Shown: one piece after another, positions 31,826 through 40,909 of the stretch
Numbering within the stretch: the first letter of the stretch is position 1
Layout of the letters: each line of letters starts with the position of its first letter
Assembly: GCA_035439505.1 (NCBI GenBank)
Contig: DAORKJ010000003.1
Coordinates: 23,527 to 87,526, forward strand
Length of the DNA: 64,000 bases
Source: UBA7236 sp035439505
Lineage (GTDB): Bacteria; Bacteroidota; Bacteroidia; Chitinophagales; BACL12
Direction of reading: 5' to 3'
Program-made: the position numbers and the translations under genes
The notes under the pieces: generated by a model
The model's input: only the letters and a program-made list of their open reading frames with translations
Database searches by the model: none
What the model was told of the DNA's origin: nothing

Positions 31826-34800
31826 CTAATTTTTTTTGATCAGGACCTTGATTGATATGTCGTTTACTGAAATTGCTTCCGACTCCGGCAGGCTCGCAAC
31901 CTGTTCTAAAGTGTCAGCCAAAATTTCGGCGCAAATATACTGCTTATAATTAAGCAATGCCCCTGAAAGTTCCATATCAACTGCCTCAAAATCAACTCCT
32001 ATACGGTCGGTAATTTCCAGGTTCATTTCCTTTCTCATGCGTTGAAGCTGGCTTACAAACTCTCTTGCATGGCCTTCTTCCTTCAGCACCGGAGTTATGG
32101 TAACATCTAATGCCACTGTAACATGACCTGCATTCGCCACCAGCCATCCGGGGATGTCTTCACTCAAAATTTCAACATCTTCTAACGAAATAACAAAACT
32201 TTTATTTGCCGTTTCAATGGCATAGTTACCGCTTTTTTCCAACTCTGCAATCTGTTGTTGGGTAAATGCACTGATTTGGGCGGCGATTGTCTTCATTTCG
32301 GCGCCGAGTTTTGGACCAAGGGCTTTGAAATTCGGCTTTATCTTCTTGGTAATTACCCCACTGTCCTCAGCAATAAACTCAATTGTCTTAATATTTACTT
32401 CAGATTTAATTAATTCTCCAACGTGTTCAATTTGACGCTGAACCTGGGCATTCAAAACCGGAATCATGATTTTTGATAANNNNNNNNNNNNNNNNNNNNN
32501 NNNNNNNNNNNNNNNNNNNNNNNNNNNNNNNNNNNNNNNNNNNNNNNNNNNNNNNNNNNNNNNNNNNNNNNNNNNNNNNCTTTCGCATTCTTTAATTAAT
32601 GAATTTAATAACGAAATAATCCAACGGTCTAATTCAGCGCGTTGTTGCATAGGAATTTCTTCCTGCGAAAAATCAAATCCATCAATATTCGCATATAAAG
32701 CAAAAAATGAATAGGTATTATATAACGTTCCAAAAAATTTACGTTGTACTTCTACAATGCCTTCGTTATCAAATTTTAAATTATCCCATGGTTGAGCATT
32801 GGTAATCATGTACCAACGAGTGGCATCTGCTCCATATTTATAAATGGTGGTAAATGGATCAACACCATTGCCCAAACGTTTCGACATTTTATTGCCGTTT
32901 TTATCCAAAACTAATCCGTTGCTGATTACATTTTTATAAGCAACGCTATCGTTCATTAATGTGGCAATAACATGTAATGTAAAAAACCAACCACGTGTTT
33001 GGTCAACACCTTCGGCAATTAAATCGGCAGGGAAATTTTTTGCAAAAACTTCTTTATTTTCAAACGGAAAATGTAATTGTGCAAATGGCATTGCACCCGA
33101 ATCAAACCACACATCAATTAAATCGCTTTCGCGTTGCATTGGTTTGCCTGAGGCACTGCGCAAAATAATTGCATCAACATATGGCCTGTGCGGATCTAAA
33201 ACTTTTCGTGCATCAAAATCTGCAGGTAAATGCGGATTTAAATCTTTTGCTTTATTAATTTCTTCCTGTAATTGTTCAAATGAACCAATACAAATTTCTT
33301 CAGCCCCGTCTTCAGTTCGCCAAATAGGTAATGGTGTTCCCCAATACCGTGAACGCGATAAATTCCAGTCTACTAAATTTTCTAACCACTGCCCAAAACG
33401 CCCTTCGCCAGTGCTTTGTGGCTTCCAGTTAATGGTTTTGTTTAATTCAATTAATCGTTCCTTTGCTGCAGTAGTTCTTATAAACCAACTGTCAAGCGGA
33501 TAATAAATAATCGGCTTATCGGTTCTCCAGCAATGCGGATAATTGTGTTCGTATTTTTCTACTTTAAATGCGCGGTTTGTTTCTTTTAAATGGATAGCAA
33601 TTAATACATCAGGATTTTCCCATTTTTCATCATCCTTATAATTTTTTACAAACAAACCACTGAACGGACCAACGCCGTCAACAAATTTTCCTTCTTTATC
33701 AACTAATGTTAATGTGCCAATATTATTTTGTTTCGCTACGCGGAAGTCATCTGCTCCAAAACTTGGTGCAATGTGAACTATTCCTGTTCCATCTTCAGTA
33801 GTAACAAAATCCCCAACAATTACTTTAAATGCATCCCCTGTTGTTGGTTGCTGATAAGGTAATAATTGTTCGTACTGAATACCTGCTAAATCTTTTCCTT
33901 TAAATTCAGAAACAATTTTCCAGCTTGATTTATTTTCAGGGTCAAGTGTGTGTGTTTTATTTTCTTCTTTAAAATAAGCAGCCACTCTGTCCTGTGCCAA
34001 AACAACCGAAATATGTTTACCTGTATATTGATTATACGTTTCAATTTGCTGGTACGTTATATCTTTTCCAACTGCTAATGCACAATTGCTTGGTAATGTC
34101 CATGGTGTAGTTGTCCAGGCCAGAAAAAATACTTCATCATGTCCTGCAAATAATTTCGGATGCGCTGCGTGATTATCTTTAATCACTTTAAACTGCGCAA
34201 CAATTGTAGTATCTTTTAATGGCTTATACGTTCCCGGCTGATTTAATTCATGCGAACTTAATCCGGTTCCTGCTGCCGGAGAATAGGGTTGAATGGTATA
34301 CCCTTTATACAATAAATTTTTATCGTAAAGTGTTTTCAAAATATACCACAACGATTCAATAAAATTTTTGTCGTAGGTAATATATGGGTTTTCCATATCT
34401 ACCCAATATCCCATAATATCGGTAAGCTCTTCCCATTGATTTTTAAATTGCATTACCTGCAACTTACAACGCTCGTTATATTCCTCAACCGTAATTTTTT
34501 TGCCGATGTCCTCTTTGGTAATACCCAATAATTTTTCTACGCTGAGTTCAACAGGTAAACCATGTGTATCCCATCCGCTTTTGCGCTCAACACGGAATCC
34601 CTGCATGGTTTTATAACGGCAGAATAAATCCTTCAATGCACGCGACAACACATGGTGAATACCCGGTGTGCCGTTAGCGCTTGGCGGACCTTCATAAAAT
34701 ACAAAGGGATTGTTTTCGTTGCGTTCAGACACACTTTTTTTGAACACATCGTTTTGCTTCCAATACTCCAACACCCCCTTCTCAAACTCCGGAAGGTTCA

Positions 34801-34834
34801 ACTGCTTAAATTCTTGATACTTTTTTGTAGACAT
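31826..34834 (-). CDS. ileS: Isoleucyl-tRNA synthetase, interrupted by a scaffold gap
   Basis: Class I synthetase charging tRNA-Ile. Visible landmarks: HIGH-type motif in PPSANGTPGIHHVLSRALKD, the editing domain (TTPWTLPSNCALAVGKD ... DGTGIVHIAPSFGADDF), WFIRTTAAKERLIELN, GWFFTLHVIATLMNDS and KMSKR in NKMSKRLGNGVDP. The 100-N run replaces most of the helical anticodon-binding domain; relatives have roughly 120-135 residues between LNSLIKECE and the LSKIMIPVLN equivalent, against 34 codons here, so about 250-300 bp are missing. The C-terminal part after the gap is normal. First gene of the operon ileS, DksA-like, lspA. Promoter box TAATTTTG at 34885-34878. Confidence 0.96.
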   Translation of the reverse strand: MSTKKYQEFKQLNLPEFEKGVLEYWKQNDVFKKSVSERNENNPFVFYEGPPSANGTPGIHHVLSRALKDLFCRYKTMQGFRVERKSGWDTHGLPVELSVEKLLGITKEDIGKKITVEEYNERCKLQVMQFKNQWEELTDIMGYWVDMENPYITYDKNFIESLWYILKTLYDKNLLYKGYTIQPYSPAAGTGLSSHELNQPGTYKPLKDTTIVAQFKVIKDNHAAHPKLFAGHDEVFFLAWTTTPWTLPSNCALAVGKDITYQQIETYNQYTGKHISVVLAQDRVAAYFKEENKTHTLDPENKSSWKIVSEFKGKDLAGIQYEQLLPYQQPTTGDAFKVIVGDFVTTEDGTGIVHIAPSFGADDFRVAKQNNIGTLTLVDKEGKFVDGVGPFSGLFVKNYKDDEKWENPDVLIAIHLKETNRAFKVEKYEHNYPHCWRTDKPIIYYPLDSWFIRTTAAKERLIELNKTINWKPQSTGEGRFGQWLENLVDWNLSRSRYWGTPLPIWRTEDGAEEICIGSFEQLQEEINKAKDLNPHLPADFDARKVLDPHRPYVDAIILRSASGKPMQRESDLIDVWFDSGAMPFAQLHFPFENKEVFAKNFPADLIAEGVDQTRGWFFTLHVIATLMNDSVAYKNVISNGLVLDKNGNKMSKRLGNGVDPFTTIYKYGADATRWYMITNAQPWDNLKFDNEGIVEVQRKFFGTLYNTYSFFALYANIDGFDFSQEEIPMQQRAELDRWIISLLNSLIKECEXXXXXXXXXXXXXXXXXXXXXXXXXXXXXXXXXXLSKIMIPVLNAQVQRQIEHVGELIKSEVNIKTIEFIAEDSGVITKKIKPNFKALGPKLGAEMKTIAAQISAFTQQQIAELEKSGNYAIETANKSFVISLEDVEILSEDIPGWLVANAGHVTVALDVTITPVLKEEGHAREFVSQLQRMRKEMNLEITDRIGVDFEAVDMELSGALLNYKQYICAEILADTLEQVASLPESEAISVNDISIKVLIKKN
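32480..32579. other. Assembly gap, 100 N inside ileS
   Basis: Exactly 100 N. Unlike the gap at 4226 the flanks share no duplicated sequence. Length comparison with other IleS proteins says real sequence is missing; the frame continuing across is chance. Confidence 0.95.
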
Positions 34835-34877
34835 ATAGTAAAAATCATCAACTATTAACCTTTGATGATTAAGCGTG

Positions 34878-34885
34878 CAAAATTA
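34878..34885 (-). promoter_or_regulatory. -7 box TAATTTTG of the ileS operon
   Basis: Minus-strand match to TAnnTTTG, 43 bases before the ileS start. Confidence 0.4.
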
Positions 34886-35037
34886 ATTGTTTCGAGGCAA
34901 AAGAGTAGATTTTGCGCAGGTTTTAGGTAGGCGCGAATACAAATTCGGGTAATTTGCCATGTATTAGGCAATATTAAAGGGTAAAAACGATGAATCCGGT
35001 GAACCTTCTAAGAAGCCTGAATAACAAACTAGGCAGG

Positions 35038-37548
35038 TTATTTGATATCCTTGGTGTCGTTATTGATTAAGTCGGTAAATGGCCTGTTTGCTTTTTCAGC
35101 AGCACGGGCTCGCAACTTACTGTTCGATTTATTTAACCCTTTTTCAAATAGTAGAATGAGTGCAGGCAACAATAATAAATTGTTAAACAGGGCAACCAAT
35201 AAAGTAATTGAAGTGAGTAATCCCATATTTACAGTGCCACCAAATTTGCTGAACACAAATATGAAAAATCCGCAGAATAAAATTAATGAGGTATAAATCA
35301 TACTAACCCCGGCTTCCTGCAAACTACTCATTACTGTTTTTGGAATATTAAAACTATTGCGAATTAAATCGTGTTTATATTTTGCAACAAAATAACAGGT
35401 AAAGTCTACACACATACCATAAGCTATACTAAATATTAAAACCGTAGAAGGTTTAATCGCAATATTTAAAAAGCCCATAATGGCACCGGTAATAAATAAC
35501 GGAATTAAATTCGGTAAAAATGAAATTGCCAGCATACGCAAACTGCGGAATTGATATAACAATATCAGCGAAATAACAATTAATGCAATTAATAAACTTT
35601 CAAACAATCCGTCAATTAAATATTGATAACCGGACAATGCAACAATACTGGTTCCTGTTACCCGAACATCATAATTTTCTTTGTCGAAAATAGCATCTAT
35701 TTTAGGTTGAATATCTGCCATTAATTTAGGCATACTATCGCTTCCGATATCGGCTACCTGAACGCTGATACGCGCAATTTCACCTTTTGAATCAACAAAT
35801 CTATTCTCCAAAACGCCCTTCTGGCCTGAGTTTTCGAGATAGTCTTTTACTTTTAAATCGTTGGTGGTCAGGTTATTAAAATTGGGTAATGAATAATATC
35901 GCTGACTGCCATTATAATATGCCTGACGAGCAAATTTTAATCCGTCAAGAATAGATAACGAAGTAGAAAGTTGTGGATATGTTGCTAAAGTATCCTGCAG
36001 CTGTGCAATTTTTTGCAGGGTGTTCATACCCATTACACTGGTGCCGGATGTATCGGGCCGTTTTACAATGAGTGTATCGTAATTAATGATAGTATCTGTA
36101 TCAACAACTGAAATATGTTCGTTAATAATAGTATCCTGAACAAATGTTACCACTTGTTTTTTTGTTACCATTACTTCGAAAGGCATCACACCATGAAATA
36201 CGCGTTCAAAAAATTTCATGTCCTGATACACTTCCGTAGTTTCTTTTACCTCATCAAGTATATATCCTTTTGACTTTAATCGCGAGGCACCAAAAGTTGA
36301 AATAATAATAATGATGATAGCAGAAATAAAAATCTGACGGCGGTGATTGCTTGTCCAAAGTTCAAGTTTACCTAAAATAAATTTCAGCTGTTTGCTTTCA
36401 AGATATTCTGTTTGTTTTGCTTTAGGTCGAGGTAAAAAACTATACACCACCGGAATACCTACCAAGGAAATAATAAAGGTTGCCAATACGCCAATTGTGG
36501 CAATAAGTCCGAATTCTTCTAATATGCGCACATTGGTAAAACAAAATACCACAAACCCAACCGCTTTGGTCATATTGGTAATAAAAGTGGCAAATCCGAG
36601 TTTTTCGACAGTAAGGCTCAGCGATTTTATTTTATTGCCGTTTCGGCGAACTTCGTGATGGTATTTATTTAACAAATACACGCAATTCGGAATACCCATT
36701 ACAATGAGTAAACTCGGCACTAAACTGGTTAATACCGTGAATTCATACCCCAGCAAGGCCATAAACCCGGTGGAAATAACCACTCCCGAACCAATAATTA
36801 GCAATGGAAACACTACAGCGTCCCAGCTTCGGAACAGGATATACAACACGATAATGGTAATTATTACCGCTAAAATGAGGAATAACTTAACCTCACGAGT
36901 GATAGTTGAAAGTTGGTAATACCTGATGTATGGAAGTCCGGAATACTTTATATCTGTTTGATGCTCAGCACCAAATGCTTCTGTTTTCTCTTTTAATTCA
37001 TTGATTAACGAAATCCTTCTTGGCGAGTTCAATACTTCGCGGTCGATGGCAATCAGCATCACATAAGTATTGGAGTCGGGGCTATAAATTCGGTCTTTAT
37101 AGAAGGGAAGTCGTAAAAAGTCGTTTTTGATAGAATCAAGCTCTGCCTGGGTTTTAGGCTGTTCAACTACCAAGGGCTGAATGTCGAACCTGCGCTCCGA
37201 AATGTTTTTAACTAAGTTATAGGTGCTGGGCACGGAAAGAGTGCTTTCCACATCCTCGATTTCTTTTATCGATTTTTCGAGTGCACACCAGTCGTTAAAG
37301 TAATCCAGTTCAAAAAAACGCTCACTTTGAATGCCTAAAAACAGGACATTACCTTCTTCTCCAAAAATTGCCTTAAAATCTTCGTAGTCCTGATAAGCAG
37401 CATTGTCCTCAGGCACTGTTTTGTAAAACTCATAACTAAGCTTTACACGGGTAGTTTCATAGGTCATGAAGGCAGTTATAACCACCCATGCCGCCAAAAA
37501 CGCCCAGCGATTCCTTAAAATTATCCTACCTAGTGCCCTCCAAACCAT
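35038..37548 (-). CDS. RND-superfamily transporter (MMPL/SSD type)
   Basis: A protein of 836 residues with the 12-helix RND layout in two halves: TM1, large periplasmic loop, then a five-helix block (LFLILAVIITIIVLYILFRSWDAVVFPLLIIGSGVVISTGFMALLGYEFTVLTSLVPSLLIVMGIPNCVYLL), repeated in the second half (LLIALIVISLILLYQFRSLRML ... IAYGMCVDFTCYFVAKYKHD). It resembles hydrophobe/lipid exporters of the MMPL and HpnN type. The ATG at 37548 is the start: a TTG at 37566 lies inside the -7 box TATCTTTG (37571-37564). No fusion protein partner is nearby. Substrate unknown, possibly lipid. Confidence 0.9.
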   Translation of the reverse strand: MVWRALGRIILRNRWAFLAAWVVITAFMTYETTRVKLSYEFYKTVPEDNAAYQDYEDFKAIFGEEGNVLFLGIQSERFFELDYFNDWCALEKSIKEIEDVESTLSVPSTYNLVKNISERRFDIQPLVVEQPKTQAELDSIKNDFLRLPFYKDRIYSPDSNTYVMLIAIDREVLNSPRRISLINELKEKTEAFGAEHQTDIKYSGLPYIRYYQLSTITREVKLFLILAVIITIIVLYILFRSWDAVVFPLLIIGSGVVISTGFMALLGYEFTVLTSLVPSLLIVMGIPNCVYLLNKYHHEVRRNGNKIKSLSLTVEKLGFATFITNMTKAVGFVVFCFTNVRILEEFGLIATIGVLATFIISLVGIPVVYSFLPRPKAKQTEYLESKQLKFILGKLELWTSNHRRQIFISAIIIIIISTFGASRLKSKGYILDEVKETTEVYQDMKFFERVFHGVMPFEVMVTKKQVVTFVQDTIINEHISVVDTDTIINYDTLIVKRPDTSGTSVMGMNTLQKIAQLQDTLATYPQLSTSLSILDGLKFARQAYYNGSQRYYSLPNFNNLTTNDLKVKDYLENSGQKGVLENRFVDSKGEIARISVQVADIGSDSMPKLMADIQPKIDAIFDKENYDVRVTGTSIVALSGYQYLIDGLFESLLIALIVISLILLYQFRSLRMLAISFLPNLIPLFITGAIMGFLNIAIKPSTVLIFSIAYGMCVDFTCYFVAKYKHDLIRNSFNIPKTVMSSLQEAGVSMIYTSLILFCGFFIFVFSKFGGTVNMGLLTSITLLVALFNNLLLLPALILLFEKGLNKSNSKLRARAAEKANRPFTDLINNDTKDIK

Positions 37549-37563
37549 ATTTAAAAAGGATGG

Positions 37564-37571
37564 CAAAGATA
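37564..37571 (-). promoter_or_regulatory. -7 box TATCTTTG of the MMPL-type gene
   Basis: Fifteen bases before the ATG at 37548; it overlaps an upstream TTG and rules that out as a start. Confidence 0.5.
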
Positions 37572-37671
37572 CTAAATTAACAGCCGCTGTTTACTGTATT
37601 GATGAAGGATTTGCTGAAATATTTAGCTGTTTTATGCGTTATATGGTTCTATTTCGGAAATTTGCTCTGCG

Positions 37672-39999
37672 ATGATGAAGCGTTTTACCTTGTTTTTAAC
37701 CGGCCTGTTCTGCCTTTGTATACTCAAAAGCCAAAATGTTGCCATTGGCCAATGGACCTCACACCTGCCTTATAGCGGAACGGTTATGGTTGCAGATGCC
37801 GGCGATAAAGTGTATGCGGCTAATACCCGTTCAGTGTTTAGTTACGACAAAACCGACAATTCTTATACTAAACTGAGTACGGCTGCCGGTTTTTCAGATA
37901 TCGGTATTAAAGGCATTAACTATAACAAATCAAACAAAACATTGGTAATTGCATATACCAATAGCAACCTCGACTTCCTGTTCGATAATGAAATTTATAA
38001 CTACCCGTTTATTCAATCCAGCAATATAAGCGGCGATAAAAATATTTATAGCGCCTCATTTTATGGGGACACCGTTATTTTAAGTTGTGGTTTTGGATTG
38101 GTATTATTTGATATTGAAGCTCGTGAGAGTCCGGCAACATTCTTTTTTACGGATACCGCTGAGGCAACCATTCAGGTAAATCAATGCACCGTGTATGCCG
38201 ATTCTTTTTTTGCTGCTACTGAAAATGGGTTGTATCAAGGGGCATTATCAGAATCTAACTTACAGGATTTTTCAAAATGGAATAAAACAAGCGGAACCAA
38301 CAATTTGCCCGAAGGCGCTGTGAGTTTTGTTACCGTTTATAATAATATGCTATTTGCACAAGTTGCCGATACATTATATCAATACAATGAAGGTGCATGG
38401 GAAAATTATTTTTACGATACCATTTGGCAAACAAATGATGTGCGCACTGTAAATAATAATTTATTAATCACTCAGGTATTTGGAACAAATTCACCGGCTG
38501 ATTCTTGTCGCGTAATAAAGGTAGATAGTGACGGAACATTAACTGAAATTGTCAACGACACCGAATTTAATTATTTGGGCCAAAGCGATTTAGATGATGA
38601 AGGTAATATTTGGATTGCAGATGCATTTCGCGGATTAATTAAATATAACAACGGTACATACAGTTCGTATTTGCCAAATGGTCCTTTTAGCGATAAAGTT
38701 TTTGATATGAAAAGTATCAACAACGAATTATTTGTTGCTCCCGGTGAAATAAATGCATCGTGGAATTATGCCTACAACCGCGATGGATTTTTTCTATACA
38801 GTTATGGCAGTTGGCAGGCTTTTAATGAATTTTCAAATGGTTTGTTCGATAGTGTTTTTGATTTACTTTCAGTGGATGTTGATATAACCAATAACATTGT
38901 ATATTTTGGTTCGTATGGTGGCGGGTTGATAGAATTCAGACGCAATACTAACGAAATGGTATTATACAAACAGGGTTATTTACAAATGGTTGCGGGAGAT
39001 ACTAATTCTTATCGTATTGGCGGATTAGCATTAGATGATGCCAATAATTTATGGATGTCGAATTATGCGGCTACCGATTGTATTGTAGTAAAAAAAGCAG
39101 ATGGTACATGGAAATCGTTTAATCCTGAAATGCCTGCTGACATTGGTAATCAGGTAGGAGCAATTGCGATTGATGATTTTCAGACTAAATGGATTCAATT
39201 ACCACGCGGAAATGGTATTTTAGTTTTTAATGATAATGGCACTATTGATGATGAAAGTGATGATTTAGTGAAAGTACTCGGCGCCGGTTCCGGAAATGGT
39301 AATTTACATGTGAATTATATTAATGCCATTGCCGTTGACAAACAAAATGAAATTTGGGTAGGCACCAGTGAAGGCATAACCATATTTTATAACCCATCTG
39401 AAATTTTTACCGGAACAGCAGCCGGAGATGCCACACAACCTTTGGTTAATCTCGGTGGCTATTACGAACAATTATTGCGCAACGATATTGTAAATACCAT
39501 TGCCGTTGATGGCGCAAACAGAAAATGGGTTGGCACAAATAGCGGCGCATTTTTAATTAGTGCAGATGGCACTGAACAATTACTATATTTTAATGCCGAC
39601 AATTCTCCGCTTATTTCAAATACAGTATTAAATATCGAAATAGATCCCGTTACCGGCGATGTATATTTTGGCACCGATAAAGGTATTATTGCTTATCGCT
39701 CAACCGCAACAGAAGGTGTAGCAGAAATTAATGATGTATCTGTATTTCCTAATCCTGTTCGAGAAAATTACAATGGCACCATTGCCATCAATGGATTAAC
39801 TCCGGATGCTGATGTAAATATTACAGACATGGCAGGCCGTGTTATTTATAAAACAACTGCATTGGGCGGACAAGCTGTTTGGGATGGTAAAGGTTACGAA
39901 GGCAGCCGCGCTGCGACAGGTGTGTATTTAGTTTACAGCTCAAATGAAGATGGTTCACAAACTTATGTGGCTAAAATATTAATGATTAGCGGGAAATAA
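37672..39999 (+). CDS. porZ: T9SS component PorZ
   Basis: A protein of 775 residues, nearly the size of Porphyromonas gingivalis PorZ (776). Signal peptide (ending LKSQ), then the PorZ opening IGQWTSHLPYSGTVMVADAGDKVYAANTRSVFSYDK, GFSDIGIKGINYNKSNKTLVIAYTNSNLDFLF and SCGFGLVLFDIEA, two propellers with N-x-W-x-G/A repeats, and a C-terminal sorting domain (VSVFPNPVRENYNGTIAI ... YVAKILMISGK). PorZ is a surface protein of the attachment complex with PorU, PorV and Por Q that supplies A-LPS to cargo. Start at 37672 or the next codon (ATG ATG). Recognition by sequence pattern is strong; no other por gene is in the window. Confidence 0.9.
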   Translation: MMKRFTLFLTGLFCLCILKSQNVAIGQWTSHLPYSGTVMVADAGDKVYAANTRSVFSYDKTDNSYTKLSTAAGFSDIGIKGINYNKSNKTLVIAYTNSNLDFLFDNEIYNYPFIQSSNISGDKNIYSASFYGDTVILSCGFGLVLFDIEARESPATFFFTDTAEATIQVNQCTVYADSFFAATENGLYQGALSESNLQDFSKWNKTSGTNNLPEGAVSFVTVYNNMLFAQVADTLYQYNEGAWENYFYDTIWQTNDVRTVNNNLLITQVFGTNSPADSCRVIKVDSDGTLTEIVNDTEFNYLGQSDLDDEGNIWIADAFRGLIKYNNGTYSSYLPNGPFSDKVFDMKSINNELFVAPGEINASWNYAYNRDGFFLYSYGSWQAFNEFSNGLFDSVFDLLSVDVDITNNIVYFGSYGGGLIEFRRNTNEMVLYKQGYLQMVAGDTNSYRIGGLALDDANNLWMSNYAATDCIVVKKADGTWKSFNPEMPADIGNQVGAIAIDDFQTKWIQLPRGNGILVFNDNGTIDDESDDLVKVLGAGSGNGNLHVNYINAIAVDKQNEIWVGTSEGITIFYNPSEIFTGTAAGDATQPLVNLGGYYEQLLRNDIVNTIAVDGANRKWVGTNSGAFLISADGTEQLLYFNADNSPLISNTVLNIEIDPVTGDVYFGTDKGIIAYRSTATEGVAEINDVSVFPNPVRENYNGTIAINGLTPDADVNITDMAGRVIYKTTALGGQAVWDGKGYEGSRAATGVYLVYSSNEDGSQTYVAKILMISGK

Positions 40000-40024
40000 A
40001 TATTTTGTTCCTGTAGTTAATGCA

Positions 40025-40032
40025 TACATTTG
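40025..40032 (+). promoter_or_regulatory. -7 box TACATTTG of the MazG-like gene
   Basis: TACATTTG-TACT-ATG; four bases to the ATG at 40037, so the gene has its own, probably leaderless, transcript despite lying 37 bp after porZ. Confidence 0.55.
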
Positions 40033-40036
40033 TACT

Positions 40037-40363
40037 ATGACAATTCAGGAGGCGCAAGACACGATAGACCGCTGGATAAACACTACCGGTGTTCGTTATT
40101 TTAATGAACTTACCAACATGGCAATGCTCACCGAAGAAGTGGGTGAAGTGGCCAGAATTATTGCCAGAAAATATGGTGAACAATCGTTTAAAGAAAGCGA
40201 TAAAGACAAACAACTCAGCGACGAACTTGCTGATGTATTATTTGTATTAATATGTATCGCCAATCAAACCGGTGTTAATCTTACCGAAGCTCTTGAAAAA
40301 AATCTCGATAAAAAAACTCAACGCGATTCAACTCGGCATCAGGAAAATGAGAAGCTGAAATAA
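40037..40363 (+). CDS. MazG-like nucleotide pyrophosphohydrolase
   Basis: A protein of 108 residues, a single all-alpha NTP pyrophosphatase domain. Metal-binding motifs are EEVGEVARII (E-x-x-E) and DELADVLFVLICIANQ (E-x-x-D). Such proteins hydrolyse NTPs or dNTPs to monophosphates and pyrophosphate, removing abnormal nucleotides. It is monomer-domain sized (half of full MazG) and would dimerise. It lies after porZ and is convergent with the cytochrome gene. Confidence 0.9.
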   Translation: MTIQEAQDTIDRWINTTGVRYFNELTNMAMLTEEVGEVARIIARKYGEQSFKESDKDKQLSDELADVLFVLICIANQTGVNLTEALEKNLDKKTQRDSTRHQENEKLK

Positions 40364-40373
40364 AAACCGACTA

Positions 40374-40826
40374 TTAATAATCAAGGTAATTTAATATTTC
40401 ATAAATATCATCATCTGTTAAATTAGGAAATGCGGGCATTACTGCATTATCATAATTTCTGGATAAATCGATAGCATATTTATCGCCTGTTTGTAAAAAG
40501 GCTTGTGAATTTTTAATCCAGCTGTACAAATCACTTGTATCATTCCAACGGTTTCTTACATTCGCTAATCCGGGTCCGGTCATTTTTTTATCCAATAAAT
40601 GGCATTTTTGACAGTTGGCTTGGAATAACTCCTTCCCTTTTCCGGTATACACCGGTTTTATTGAACCACTATCAATTTCTTGTGAAGCAGGCTGTTCGTT
40701 ATTGCCTATTTGTGATGCCTCTGTAAAAGCGCCCCAAATGAGCCCCGCGCCTAATATCATCAAAATGCCGAGGGTCAGTAGCGCTAAATTGTTGACAAAC
40801 CGAAGTTTTTTAGGGTCTATATCCAT
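40374..40826 (-). CDS. Membrane-anchored class I cytochrome c
   Basis: A protein of 150 residues. An uncleaved N-terminal membrane helix (about 11-32) and a linker precede the heme domain: CQKCH at 72-76 is the covalent heme site, and Met130 in NAVMPAFPNLTDDD is the probable second axial ligand, with the helical end DIYEILNYLDY. It faces the periplasm and carries electrons. The neighbours give no hint of a specific oxidase. It is convergent with MazG, divergent from the MFS gene. Confidence 0.9.
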   Translation of the reverse strand: MDIDPKKLRFVNNLALLTLGILMILGAGLIWGAFTEASQIGNNEQPASQEIDSGSIKPVYTGKGKELFQANCQKCHLLDKKMTGPGLANVRNRWNDTSDLYSWIKNSQAFLQTGDKYAIDLSRNYDNAVMPAFPNLTDDDIYEILNYLDY

Positions 40827-40887
40827 ACTATAACTTTTAGGAATGCAATTATTATATCCAAAATTACAGTGTTAATGTTTAGCGCGT

Positions 40888-40895
40888 TAATTTTG
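40888..40895 (+). promoter_or_regulatory. -7 box TAATTTTG of the MFS gene
   Basis: Overlaps the most upstream in-frame GTG (40895), so translation probably starts at the GTG at 40910 or the ATG at 40937. Confidence 0.45.
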
Positions 40896-40909
40896 TGCAG
40901 GAATTATTT

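Noticed and set aside
31339..31855. Long open frames rich in Phe/Cys/Gly on the plus strand
   Set aside because: They are complementary reads of the Lys/Ala/Pro codons of the DksA-like tail; composition, not coding.
32961..33503. Plus-strand open frame inside ileS
   Set aside because: It is antisense to strongly conserved synthetase sequence and has no promoter or family match.
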